A DNA stretch of 64,000 nt from Apostichopus japonicus (lineage: Eukaryota; Echinodermata; Holothuroidea; Aspidochirotida; Stichopodidae): the NCBI RefSeq assembly GCF_037975245.1, contig NC_092577.1:28264398-28328397 (forward strand), read 5' to 3'. Below, one piece after another: positions 1 through 24,521 of this stretch; within the stretch, counting starts at the first letter, position 1, and the number at the start of each line of letters is the position of its first letter. The notes beneath the pieces are model-generated. The model ran no database searches. It was not told where the DNA came from and saw nothing but the letters and a program-made list of their open reading frames with translations. The position numbers and the translations under genes were made by a program.

Positions 1-47
1 TTTTATAGACTCGTTGAAGACAATTCTCGATGAATGGCAATTCTTAC

Positions 48-218
48 CTTTTCCGTCTACAATTTTCGGTAGTTTCACTTTACGATTAAATTTTTCAGTC
101 AAACCGGCGTGAAGGGCGTCCCATTCTTTCTGAGAACCTTTCGTTAATACCAATCCAATGATCACTTGCATCTCAGAGTTACGGAGCGGAATATTCAAAG
201 GTGTCTCATCTAGATTCC
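48..218 (-). pseudogene. Orphan duplicate of CABIT-gene exon 4
   Basis: This is a 171-bp copy of the exon at 17484-17654. It keeps the acceptor AG (219-220), a donor GTAAGA (42-47), the reading frame and the same phases. Two amino-acid differences are visible (Gly to Val and Thr to Lys). It lies downstream of the terminal exon of the CABIT gene, and no copies of exons 1-3 lie between it and that gene, so it looks stranded by the segmental duplication. A second tail exon could exist left of the window, so a functional role is not excluded. Confidence 0.65.
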
Positions 219-517
219 CTGAAAAATTAGATCAAACATAAGAAAAACACAGTAATAAACTTCTCAACTTCAATTTAATATTTGGAGTTAAGCTGGTTTG
301 TGTCATGCGGAATAAGAACAACTGGATTTAGATGAATGAGACGAGAGAATTTGCGATGAAGGTGTGTAGTGAAATCTGAAGAACCCTTACCTGTACCCCT
401 CCCCTTCCCCTATTTGTTCGCGTTCCTCGCCGGGTGGGTAATACGGATCACATTTGTAGCGAGTCCATAATGCTAATCGTCATTAATTGTACTCATATTT
501 ACCCTCGTGGATTTGCA

Positions 518-2055
518 ATGAAAGTCTAATATAGCTTGTAGTGCAAGATAAGGTACTCATACTCGGACATCATGAAAGTCTAATATAGTTTGTAGTGCAA
601 GATAAGGTACTCATACCCGGGCATTATGAAAGTCAAATATAGCTTGTAGTGCAAGACAAGGTACTCATACTCGCGCATTTTGAAAGTCTAATATAGCTTG
701 TAGTGCAAGATAAGGTACTCATACTCGCGCATATTGAAAGTCTAATATAGCTTGTAGTGCAAGATAAGGTACTCATACTCGCGCAGTTTGAAAGTCTAAT
801 ATAGCTTGTAGTGCAAGATAAGGTACTCATATTCGGACATTATGAAAGTCTAATATAGCTTGTAGTGCAAGATAAGGTACTCATAATAGCCCATTTTGAA
901 AGTCTAATATAGCTTGTAGTGCAAGATAAGGTACTCATACTCGCGAATTTTGAAAGTCTAATATAGCTTGTAGTGCAAGATAAAGTACTCATACTCGCGC
1001 ATTTTGAAAGTCTAATATAGCTTGTAGTGCAAGATAAGGTACTCATACTCGCGCAGTTTGAAAGTCTAATATAGCTTGTAGTGCAAGATAAGGTACTCAT
1101 ATTCGGACATTATGAAAGTCTAATATAGCTTGTAGTGCAAGATAAGGTACTCATATTCGCCCATTTTGAAAGTCTAATATAGCTTGTAGTGCAAGATAAG
1201 GTACTCATACTCGCGCATTTTGAAAGTCTAATATAGCTTGTAGTGCAAGATAAGGTACTCATATTCGGACATTATGAAAGTCTAATATAGCTTGTAGTGC
1301 AAGATAAGGTACTCATAATCGGGCATTATGAAAGTCTAATATAGCTTGTAGTGCAAGATAAGGTACTTATACTCGGACATTTTGAAAGTATAATATAGCT
1401 TGTAGTGAAAGATAAGGTACTCATACTCGGACATTATGAAAGTCTAATATAGCTTGTAGTGCAAGATAAGGTACTCATATTCGGACATTATGAAAGTCTA
1501 ATATAGCTTGTAGTGCAAGATAAGGTACTCATACTCGGGCATTATGAAAGTCTAATATAGCTTGTAGTGCAAGATAAGGTACTCATACTCGCGAATTTTG
1601 AAAGTCTAATATAGCTTGTAGTGCAAGATAAGGTACTCAAACTCGGACATTATGAAAGTCTAATATAGCTTGTAGTGCAAGATAAGGTACTCATACTCGG
1701 ACATTATGAAAGTCTAATATAGCTTGTAGTGCAAGATAAGGTACTCATACTCGGACATTATGAAACTCTAATATAGCTTGTAGTGCAAGATAAGGTACTC
1801 ATACTCGGACATTATGAAAGTCTAATATAGCTTGTAGTTTAAGATAAGGTACTCATACTCGGACATTATGAAAGTCTAATATAGCTTGTAGTGCAAGATA
1901 AGGTACTCATACTCGGACATTATGAAAGTCTAATATAGCTTGTAGTGCAAGATAAGGTACTCATACTCGGGCCTTATGAAAGTCAAATATAGCTTGTAGT
2001 GCAAGATAAGGTACTCATACTCGGGCATTATGAAAGTCTAATAGAGCTTGTAGTT
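518..2055. repeat. 54-bp minisatellite array, about 28 units
   Basis: Head-to-tail 54-bp units, with a core reading GAAAGTCTAATATAGC then TTGTAGTGCAAGATAAGG. Variation is concentrated in the last 8-10 bases of each unit (CTCGGACATT, CTCGGGCATT, CTCGCGCATT). Because 54 is divisible by three, long spurious open frames with an 18-residue repeat run through it on the minus strand. These are not genes. Confidence 0.95.
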
Positions 2056-3075
2056 CAAATAAGTCTGGCACGCACCGAAAATCACGACCATATCTTTGAT
2101 CCCAACAATTATCTTCAGTACAAAAACAAATTTGGGCTTTGGCGTATGAATGACGTCATCTTATGCCATTAATAGCTGCTATTGACAAAATGAGCCGCCG
2201 TTTTAGTAAATTTTGAATATTGGTGAGACGAGATTAACATGATGAGGTAGATAGTGGGCTTTCCCAAAATTGAATTCCTGTAAATTCGTAGTTTACTATT
2301 ATAAGAATGAAGTAAGAAGATCAAAATAGACAACTTCAATGGTTCTATTGTTACAACTGTCGGTTCTTTATTTACATTGCCTTCCGACAGTCTTTTGAAG
2401 TTGTATAGGTCATGGGGAATGATGCCATGGATCAATCAGGCAACACAAATATGTCACTTAAAGTTTGTAGCGCTGCTCGTTTTCAAGGAACGCCGTTTTG
2501 ATAGACAATTGCTTTATCTGAAGTTCCCTTCCCGGTTGTTATAGCTTTCTAGTCGCATCATCTGTGTAGATGCGAAATCTCAGCTTAACAATGCTGCTCA
2601 AATTGTTAGATTCACTTGCCATTTCTTTTTATTTGGGAACTTGATGAAAAAGAACCTAACATGAATTGTATCTGGGCGACGAGAGGTAAGAGTTGAATGG
2701 AATCCTTGGGTAGGGTACTTTCCCAGGGTCAATCAACGAACTCGAAATGATCTCCCCACCCCCGCACAAAAAAAAATCGTTATTAACCGGTAAAGATATC
2801 ATTCACTTGAAATCCATGCTAACAAACTCACCCTCATGCAGAGGTGGTAACGATTTCGGTAACCATAGTTTTTAGGGTTTGTTATTGTTTGAAACTTCGG
2901 ATTCAACCATAACCCTTGAAAAATTGGAATGAATTGAATACAAAAACAATCAACTTATATAATATATATATATATATATACAACAGAACTAGTATTGTTC
3001 GATACAGGTGACACACGCCTACAGTGGAATTACGACCTTCCTTACCGGTTTCGAACCTCTGCACATAAACAATCA

Positions 3076-3209
3076 GCGTCCATAGCCTGTTGGCTAGGGT
3101 GTCCGCATATAAAGCGGGAGGCCCGGGTTCGAATCCCGGTTGAGGCTGGAAGTTTTTTCACTGTTCTGGATTTTCCAAGTCACTACGATTTCAATTACAT
3201 ATATATATA
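3076..3209 (+). repeat. tRNA-derived SINE, copy 1
   Basis: The head folds like a tRNA. It has a D-arm (TAGCC TGTT GGCTA), an anticodon arm with loop ATATAAA, and a perfect T-arm CCGGG TTCGAAT CCCGG (RNA polymerase III B box). The acceptor stem is degenerate, so it is not a working tRNA gene. A short tail follows with TTTCAATTACATATAT, ending in a TA run. A second B-box-like motif, GGTTTCGAACC (about 3047-3057), lies just upstream and may belong to a dimeric form. Other copies are at 19868-20010 and, reversed, at 46137-46222. Confidence 0.8.
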
Positions 3210-3219
3210 TGTATATATA

Positions 3220-4777
3220 CAGTGTTCGATTTTTCCGGTATCGCATCGCAAAATGCGATCCAAAACGACAAACTTGCGAGACGTTTCCAAATCAGCATCG
3301 CACATTGTGCCGATTTGTGCGATACAAATTCCTAGTCAGATTTGGGAGCAAACACTCAAACCTTAACTTACGAACTGTCGATCACAATGTAGAAGTTATA
3401 ATTTATTGAGTTTATACTCAATGTACAACTTATTCACTTGACCGTATAGCGAAAAAAAAACCTGAAAAAATAATATCCTACCATAGTTAAGTGTAAAGCA
3501 AATAGCCTAACCACCTCGGCGGTTACGGATCTCACGTAACTAAAAGGTTCCCTGGCAACGTGCCAAAAAAATGTTAACAAACAGGTGTTACACAGGGGAT
3601 GAGCTCACAGTTGTTGGGAAGGTACCTGGGCAAATTCGCAGCACATGTACCGTGGTACAGTAGTTGGGTATAGGGTTAAACACTGCAGTTGTAAAAATGT
3701 ATGCATAGTGCACGCTATTCATTGTTAGGCAGCCTAGAAACGGGGCTTTGCTGAACGTTGTTTGTTTCATAATATCGGAAGTTTTGTAAGTTGCACTTTT
3801 TAAAGATTGAAAGACAGATTAAATCTCTTTTCATTTTATAACATAATATAGCTACTTTAACTTGTCATATTAAAATTTTCATCAGTTTCGTGACAATTTA
3901 AATAAAAAAAGTTGTCAGTATTTTGCATCCTCAACTGCGAATTTTTTCATCGCCAGACATCGCAAAAAATGACAACAATTTTCGGGGGCTTTCGCCCCCA
4001 GGATCCCCACGAGGGGTTCTACGCCATGACCCCACCATAGCCCTAAGACGGGCCCCTAGACACCACGCCTTTATGCTCGCACGTTACGCGTGCTAGGCAG
4101 GCGAACACCGGCGGGAAATCGGCAGTGTGTTCGCGGGAAATTGAACAAGGTTTTCCAACACTGCTGAACTGTGCAGTTACTGTATGCATCATGTTCAAGG
4201 TTTTCACGGAGGTCTTTGAGGAAATGAATGGTTAGTACAGTGTATATATGCTGCACTAATGCTGTGTGTAGGCCAAGGTTCACGAAGGTCATTGGTTATA
4301 TTCGCGCGCCGTAGACGTGTTTTTAGATGTTACGGAGAGTCAGGTTTCCATGGATATTAATCGAAAATGAATCTGAGTTTAACTGACGCTAAAGAAATGG
4401 ATCGTCTTGGGCAGATTAACAAATCATTGCAAGTATAAATAAGTACAGGTAGCTCTGCTGTTAAAAAGAAAAGTTCAATATCGGTTTGCTGTTATCGGCA
4501 ATTAGGCAAAATTTTACCGATACCGATATGCTGCCGATATTGCAAATATCGGCCGATGCCGATATTGAAAACGATTATCGTAGCAACACTAGTGTAAATA
4601 ATAATAATAATAAACAAACATTTTCTAGTTAATACATTGATCGCCAACATTTGGTCCGTTTTGTGGTAATTTCAAAACTGCTATTCAATATTGGGGAACT
4701 GCTATGCAACAAAAATATTGTATAGCAATTTTCGAAATTTGTTGCTATGCAATTTTTTGGCCATAAGTCGAACACTG
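3220..4777 (-). mobile_element. Nonautonomous hAT-like element, uninterrupted copy
   Basis: It starts CAGTGTTCGA and ends TCGAACACTG, a 10-bp terminal inverted repeat. It is the reverse complement of the element at 27041-29433 but lacks that copy's 840-bp internal insertion, so it preserves the empty site. The open frames inside (for example 3588-3770 and 4071-4292, minus) show no transposase motifs. The flanks (TATATATA and GGTGGGAG) do not match, so the target duplication has been lost, or the copy was moved by recombination. It abuts the TA tail of the SINE. Confidence 0.8.
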
Positions 4778-5220
4778 GGTGGGAGGGGTGGGGTGATGTC
4801 ATTTGTTTCCGAGAGGGTTGGTGGGGTGACGTCATTTGTTTCCATTATCCCACCTTGTTAAAAGTCTGTACATAAACCGTGTTTGTCCAAGAGATGATTT
4901 GTGCAGCCATGGAGCAGCATGGCAACAGCATCTTTGAAACTAATTAATATTCAGTATTCCTCGATGTGACGTCAACAATGACAATCATGCTTTACAATAT
5001 GAATATTCAATCTGTAATATGCTTCCCAACTAAAGATGCTTTTGTATTGAAATAAGTGCCTTGATAAAGAGCAATATAGCTATATTAGAAATTTATGTTT
5101 CACCTTTATGCGATTGTTTTTGTTCCCCTGTTAACCAAGTCCACATGATACCCTGCAAATCAATTTTATTACCAGGTGTTCTCCTTACCCTGAATATGGT
5201 TTCTTCCTGGCAGCCTATCC
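4778..5220. other. Intergenic, no gene seen
   Basis: Two imperfect direct copies of a short segment containing TGATGTCATTTGTTTCC / TGACGTCATTTGTTTCC lie at about 4786-4845. Nothing else is recognisable. Confidence 0.6.
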
Positions 5221-5562
5221 CAGTGGCATACACAGGGTTTCAAGGGTAGTGGGACCAAATTCACAAATTCCTGGACTGATTTCGGTAGGGGCATTACCCT
5301 TTATGGAATGGCCAGAGGCAAATTAAGGATCCTGGTGTTATGAGGCTGACTACCATGAAGTGGGTCCTCCCCAAGAAAACAATTAGACTGAAGGATTTTA
5401 AAATTTAGGGGTGCAACCCTGGCATCACAGAAGACTCCCATGTGGTGGTGGTGGTGGATCAGGGGGGTAGTAGCTGTAAACCCATAGAGTTCTAAATTTC
5501 CCCGACTTACGATTGTAGGTTCCCCTCCCCGCCCCCCACCCTCCCATTTTCGCTCGCCACTG
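5221..5562. mobile_element. Candidate hAT-like MITE, decayed
   Basis: It begins CAGTGGCATACAC and ends CGCCACTG, giving short imperfect inverted termini of the CAGTGGC type seen in other MITEs of the window. The flanking octamers (GCCTATCC and GCTCGTCC) differ only by transitions at three positions, as an aged 8-bp target duplication would. A G-rich/C-rich body is typical of this family. Confidence 0.45.
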
Positions 5563-6057
5563 GCTCGTCCTCAACCCTCCCGTTCCTCATCAACCAACCC
5601 AAAAATAGAAAATGTAGATTTTTACGCAGATTGAAGGTTATTGGAGTTGCTTTAGTGCACCTTTTCAGGAGACAATAATTCTGATGGGGGGGGGGGGGAG
5701 ATGGGGAGGGGGTTCTACCGTCCCTCCCCATTTATTCGTGGTTACATTACTGGATGCATCGTTATGTAAGATTGTAAGCCTCACAAAACTTTGATGCCCA
5801 GATTCGCCATTTTGCGAAATTATGGCCCATCCGATTTCTGTTGCATGCGTCCACAACCCTTTATGAACTGCTCTGTAGGCTACACTGGGACATGGTCGAA
5901 TCGAAATGGTAAACTAAAGGTTTAACTTTAAAATAATCACGAAAATCTTAATGATTTTACAAACATACTGATTAATACAAATATATTTTGCTTGCTTAAA
6001 GTCTCCATATTACCATTACGTTATATATCTTGCATTCCTAACGGTTTTGTTTAATAG

Positions 6058-6269
6058 GGGGCGCTACTCTGGAATTTGACGTTGAATTGATGAGAGCGCT
6101 CAACTTGGCAGACCTCGGAATGGAAGACAAACCGACGTCACAGGACGAACCAGATCTCGACTACAAGTTTCTCTTTAAAATCGTGATGATCCCATCTATT
6201 ATTTTCTACATTATCTATTCCATGACCGTAAAGATGTTCAAGGAGCCAGAAAAGGAGAAAAAGAAGTAA
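6058..6269 (+). CDS. Last exon of an unrecognised small membrane protein
   Basis: A plausible acceptor (pyrimidine-rich tract ending TTTAATAG at 6057) opens a frame of 69 codons to TAA at 6267. The first complete codon is at 6060, and an internal ATG lies at 6090, so a short intronless 59-residue protein is also possible. The N-terminal half is acidic. One strongly hydrophobic segment follows (about residues 41-57 of the exon, around IPSIIFYIIYSMTV). The chain ends in a lysine-rich tail, EKEKKK, which has lysines at -3 and -4 as in ER-retrieval KKXX signals. That suggests a single-pass ER membrane protein with a cytosolic C terminus (inference). I do not recognise the family, and upstream exons were not found. 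Confidence 0.5.
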
Positions 6270-8285
6270 TGTCGTCGGTGACTTCGTCTAAGGATCGGAA
6301 TCACTTAAAACTCCCATCCTTCCTCTTCAAAATATTTTTTTCCCTCTCCAAATTATTTGCTTTTGACGTTTACCATTTGCTTTTTAGTTTACGCTTCTCC
6401 AACCACAAAGTCAACTGTGAGCCTGAAGGGACGTACCAGTTGTAGAATTAGCCTGTTAGTATATAACACGACATCACGACAAATATACGATATTTGTCGA
6501 GCTGACAAAAGTTACGATAATATGGACATATTGGGCGAAAATGATTAAATTGTCGATTTTCTGCATTACGCGTAAATTTTACTATGTGTAATCGTAGACA
6601 TTATACGTCAAGATGTTATGATAGTCTATAAGACAAAAAAATATACAAATTTGTCGAAATTTCGAATCTCTTTACTAAATTCTGTTTTTTTTTTTTTGGG
6701 TGTGGGGGGGGGGGGTCAATTATCATTAGTTTTTAATCTTGGTTTCTTCTAGCCATTTGTAAGGCCTATACTACAATGTACACTTATATAACGTAAGCAA
6801 TACATAACAATACGCTGAAATTGGGTACATTATAGCTTGATATGTTTTCTTGAAAAATCCTTATTTTTGCGTAAAATCACGGTAAAGTACTTCATTAAAC
6901 AGTTTTTTGTTCATCTTCTTCATGTCTTCAGGGAAGTTGGAGAAGATAAATCGAATTCTCTCCTTCAGCTACATGAAGTAGGCCTATTTGATATTTGAAT
7001 GAATGATCAAATGCAAAGGGTTTATTAATTATATTCCGTATTTACTTAACTTAACCATGGTTAGTATTAACTTTCAGAATGGGTGGAAGGGCGTGCGGGG
7101 ATGGGGTGGGGCAGGGGTGGAGGGGGGTGGGTGGGGTGGGGTTGACTGTTCACAGACCTCCCTTCATGCTGTTTTGAATATTTACAATACGTTTATAAAA
7201 TTTGTCTAAATAAAATTTTGTCTATCCGAGGTTGGGGAGGGGAAAGGTGTGCGTAAAGCCGGGTGTCACTTTAGGAACCGAGGAAATAAGTGATAAAGAC
7301 TAATATATTATCATTTTCATAATACATACTTAGGGTAAAATGGGGACTTCAGAAAGGTGGGCCAGATTACATAATTGTCCCTGGGCCCAGAGCTGGCTCT
7401 CGACGCCATTGCCTGTATATAAGTTTCAATGCAAAGCCCGGCCGAGCTAATATTGTAACTGCTGACACGCAGATGATCAATATCGTAAACTGGCGTCAAT
7501 GACTGTACACTGGACGCATATACTTCGAACCACCGATATACACTGGCTCTATATTATCATTTACATTTTTGAAGTATTTTCTCTTTCTTTTTGTGAGTTT
7601 TTCTCTTAGGCTACTTGTTTTGGAAGTATTTTTCACTAACTTGTTTGGAAGACGCATTGAAGGATAACTCGAGTCACGAATTTCTGCAAAGTTGTATTGA
7701 AAAGACTCGAACAAGTTTGTTTAGCTTTCTCTTGCCTTATAGAAATTGAGCCTCGGATGGAATAACAAAAAAAAAAAAACATTTACTGAGAGTTATTTGA
7801 TTCGACCTTAATTTGAAGTGACCTTTATCAATTCTCGTGTTTATTGAACAATAAAATTGTAGTATTATGCAATATAGCTTCAAAGGATTTATTCACTTCT
7901 TTATAATCCCAGCCTATCTTCAAAAATCCCATGCTTTTAGACAGCTTCTTTCTTCTTTTCTTCATTTTTTGGTCTTTTGGTGTTCATTGTTTTGCTTGTC
8001 TAGTGAAAACAGACATATAATGATTCTGTTTGTGGGTGGAATACAGTTACGTAATGTTTAATGGGTACGCAACCAGCTGCTTTAAGCCAACTTCAGTAAA
8101 ACAAATATATAACATTTAAACAATTATTTTGACATCGCGGAGTCTTCTTTGGGTTGTGCCTCCTTATTCTTTGTCTTGAGTCCGTTATACTTGTTTCTTT
8201 CTTGTATATTAACCAATTAAACACCTAGCCTACTCGAAAGCATCAGGGACGGTGTTGAAAGTACTCTTTACATGGTCTCTTCATG
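6270..8285. other. Intergenic, no gene seen
   Basis: AT-rich sequence with a G-run (6701-6715) and a G-rich stretch (7080-7143). An AATAAA at about 7210 could end the transcript of the upstream exon. No coding region is supported. Confidence 0.5.
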
Positions 8286-8287
8286 TT

Positions 8288-8288
8288 C

Positions 8289-8322
<34 letters not shown>

Positions 8323-8332
8323 TAATATATAT

Positions 8333-8398
<66 letters not shown>

Positions 8399-8408
8399 AT
8401 ATATATAA
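8288..8408. repeat. (TA)n microsatellite
   Basis: An almost pure TA repeat with a few interruptions. The Tyr-Ile open frames across it on both strands are artefacts. Confidence 0.95.
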
Positions 8409-8464
8409 ACACAAATACACTCAGATCAATTGTGATGACCCCGCCACTACTTGTAGATATGCCT

Positions 8465-8725
8465 AACACTGTATTACGAAATTGGAACACATTGTCAACA
8501 CAGGGTTTCTTGCGTAATCGGTACTTTCCCGCAAAGTGGGATTTTTTTCACACAGTCGGAGTATTGATCAATAGTAGTGGTATTGATCGTGGTATTGATC
8601 ATCGTGGTATTAATCAAAACAGTTGTGTTATTGTTCAAGTAAATTTTTGTCTCATTTGATAAATTCTTTCGGACTGAGACAAGTGTTAGTTTTGTCACAG
8701 GATGCGGAATTCTATGGCGCGCCAA
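8465..8725 (+). repeat. Unclassified interspersed repeat, copy 1
   Basis: Shares several blocks in order with 13000-13215, among them TACGAAATTGGAACA, a TTTCTTGC block, TGTTATTGTTCAAG / TGTTACTCAAG, GTCTCATTTGATAA and a CTTTCGGACT block, ending near GCGCCAAAA. The two copies are clearly diverged. No terminal repeats or open frame were identified, so the class is unknown. Confidence 0.6.
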
Positions 8726-11700
8726 AAGGACAGTTTCAGCATACCTTTGAATAAATCACGAAAAAGAAATGTGTGCTAATTTTGCAGAACTTTTTAATCT
8801 TCCTATATAGACACCCCAGCAAGAACCTGTTATGTATTTGATTTACTTCTAACTAAAAAATCCTTCACAAAACGTTAACGGTAAGAATTCGTTGTAAGTC
8901 TCATATCACCGACCAACACTTGAACATAAAAACAACAAAAATCTCAGTTTCACAATAATATATGTAACTTGTCCGTTCTCATATGTTCCTTAATCCACCT
9001 TCTGTATATTCATGGTTATTTCGGTACTAATTCTATCAGTACCACTAGTAATTATCTATAGTCACACTTTCATAATGTTACAGTTTGTACTTTTCATTCC
9101 ACTGCCAAGTATTGCTGACCGAAAATTCCAATACACATTCTAATATACAGTACTCCATATTTATCAATTATGAGTCATAGCTTATTTATATGCTTTTGTT
9201 AACCAACTAGGCTATGGACACTGATTGTATGTCTAAAGGTAAGGAATGTCGTGATTCCACTGTATACATAACACCTGTTTTCCACTAGACATTTATGCTC
9301 AAACAAGCAACCAAACGAAGAACAAACAAGCAAGCGAACAAAGAAAGTATGAGTCATAAAAGTTACATTTTATTAATCTCTCGGGCCTATTACAAGTCGT
9401 CTACTGTATATTAATGATCTCTACATATTTAACAGTTTGTTTAAACAATAAACACTATTATCGTCATAAGTAGTTATGTGTGTTGAACATTTCTATAAAA
9501 TGGTATTTTACTCCTTATAAATTAAACCAAGGTATCATCACTCAAAGAGTTGTTTGCCCCACACGCCAAAAAAAAAAAGGGAAGGAAAAGACATTATCGC
9601 GAACTCCACAACAGTAACCAGTCAAATGGCCCGTTCTACAACGAGCACCGATGATAATGAAAACTTAGAAAGATAAATCATGGTTCAGTGTTAAGTGGGG
9701 GAGGGTGGTGGGGGAGGGGGCGAAGGGATTACACAGCGCTCTCCCCCTTGACCGTCCTTGCTCCTTGGCATCCACTCCCAGCCAATAACAGTGTACATAT
9801 ACCAATCAGAAACACCCTACTACCCCTCTGATGAGATTTACTTAACCCTACTTATTGTCTAATTAATTGTCGAATTAATTACTAATAAAGACAAAAAAAA
9901 AGTGACTTTTACGTGTCAATGAAAGTTCCGTCTTGAATGCGGTGGTTATTACAATATTGTGGAAATTTCACCACCACCTCCTACCACCACTCCTTTCCTC
10001 TCCCGCCCGCATTGTTTTTACTTCGCCTGGTTACTAATGATAAGAAGTTTGTGATCGATCTATGGAAACTTCAAATGTATTCATCGATGCAAATATAACA
10101 AATATAATTTAAATTTATATATAGATACTATACATGTACACTTTAATTCAATATAAATGATGAATTTGAAGTTATGCAAAGCACGAATAATAACAAAGAA
10201 AAAGAAGAGATAAAATAAAGAGACAAAACGAACGAGTTTACTCTAACCTTGAATTCGACATTGGATGATAACATCTTCAAAGCTATACTACTTAATAGGC
10301 ATCGTGGTACCTTGTCGAATACAAGTTTACCCCTTATGATTACTGTAAAATAGATTATATACAATTTCAAGAACTTTTTAAGTTCCAAATTTGGGCGTTG
10401 ACGATACAACGGTAAATCTTCCGTGTGTGTTGTTTCCTTCCGAGAATCAGTCACAATGCAATGCAATGCAATTAATCAAGAATAATGTACAAAACTATGA
10501 CTTTTTCTAAACATAAACAACTTAACTAAAGTCCTTATAGTTACCACTGACGTTTGACATAGCTCGATGCGTTCTATATCGACTGCAATTTCAATTCGTA
10601 TTTAGCCAGCTGGTTGGCTAATCAAGCGAGGACATGTCTTATAAACACGATGGTTAATATAATTATGATTATCGTTGATATAAATGACCTGCTTGGGTCA
10701 AGTCCGGTCATCTCCTCTCGCTCATTCTTATCCGTTGTTATATTTAGGGATGCTCTTGGTATAGCTGGAATGATAACCCAACTGCAGCCCAATCGGTTTT
10801 GCGTGCTTTTGAAAATACATCATAAGTATAATACCGAATGCATGCTCCGAAGAATGTAATATCACCAGAAGTGAAAAACACATCATTTCACGCAAGTGTC
10901 TGCTATATCTGTCGCAAAAAGATGAGCTATTGCTAGGGCTGCGATGCAACCTTACACGATCAATTTGAAATCTCCACCAGTGGCATGCACATGGTTTTAA
11001 AATGTATATGTGTGGTGGGGAGTGGGGGTGGGGGAGGGTGCTTTGGGTGTGATTATGATATTGCCCGACTGATTTGCGTAGTGGCATGAACCTTAATGGA
11101 AGGACCTGATGATATTTAAAGTAGGTGGTGTCGGCATGGGTTAGTTGAAAGCCGGATCCCGTGTAAGGGGTCTGTTCTGTTCTGATGATAGGGCCTAGTA
11201 CAGAACATTTTGTAGACGTTAAGACGTCAAGTAGGTATTATAATGCATAGTTAGACTACAAATTAGGTCTAAGCGCAAGATAGTTTAATAAACACTCTTT
11301 AACAAATATTAGTTTAACCTGCATAACTTTATATAACCTAACACACGATTTGTTTCATTCTTTTGTCAATGTCTGATACCATCAACATTAATCACGATGC
11401 AAGTATAGTTTGAACAGCGACTGTATTTCCTTTTAAGACCAGTATAGACATAGCCTAACGCATGTGGTTTATTCAGTTTCTCTATAGTAGTCTAGAGCAG
11501 TGGTTGCGAGCCGCAAAGAATGTCAAAGACAAACGTCTGAATTCCACAGGCAATGCGCAAACTCAGCTGTAACTACGGGTATACCTTGTCACTTTTTTAG
11601 CTGATATGATCCGAAACTGGTTAAATTAACTAGATCAGAGTTACCGTAACGAGAATATCTAATCAAGCCGACCCTTTTCTAGTTAAAACTATTTTGACTA

Positions 11701-11811
11701 GACTTTCTGGTCGGAAAAATGACTAGGTCGTTTCAAGAGTGTAACCTTGCTTATCCTTCCAAGTTCACAATCTCGTAACAAATAGCGCTCCGCCAAGTGG
11801 CGATCGTCTTC
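8726..11811. other. Intergenic, no gene seen
   Basis: AT-rich sequence with short G-runs (9690-9720, 11010-11040). A TTTATT at 11468-11473 is an AATAAA on the minus strand, and could be the polyadenylation signal of the CABIT gene that ends at 11812. I found no exon-like coding. Confidence 0.45.
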
Positions 11812-24482
<12,671 letters not shown>

Positions 24483-24521
24483 GTGGACGTGATGGAGTTT
24501 CCTCTGGTGGTGATTGGACCT

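Larger units (their letters stand above)
1..3209. repeat. Segmental duplication, copy 1 (partner 17437-20010)
   Basis: This block is nearly identical by eye, and in the same orientation, to 17437-20010. The shared order is: CABIT exon copy, 54-bp minisatellite, about 900 bp of unique-looking DNA, a short TA run, then a tRNA-derived SINE. The copies differ in minisatellite length (about 28 versus 16 units), in a poly-T/poly-G expansion near 19380 and in scattered substitutions. Similarity ends at the TA tail of the SINE (about 3209 and 20010). The left end of copy 1 is cut by the window edge, so the duplication may be longer. Confidence 0.9.

Noticed and set aside
633-1100. Open frames with an 18-residue repeated protein in the 54-bp array
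   Set aside because: They arise because the 54-bp unit is divisible by three and lacks stops in one frame. There is no start context, and the frame breaks where units mutate.
518-2055. CRISPR-like array
   Set aside because: Whole 54-bp units repeat with no unique spacers, and the genome is eukaryotic. It is a minisatellite.
3076-3148. Functional tRNA gene
   Set aside because: The D-arm and T-arm are good, but the acceptor stem does not pair. The same unit recurs with a common tail, so it is a SINE head.
3588-4292. Protein-coding frames repeated at 27523-28217
   Set aside because: Both lie inside the two copies of the same hAT-like element, without transposase motifs. They are shared because the element is repeated.
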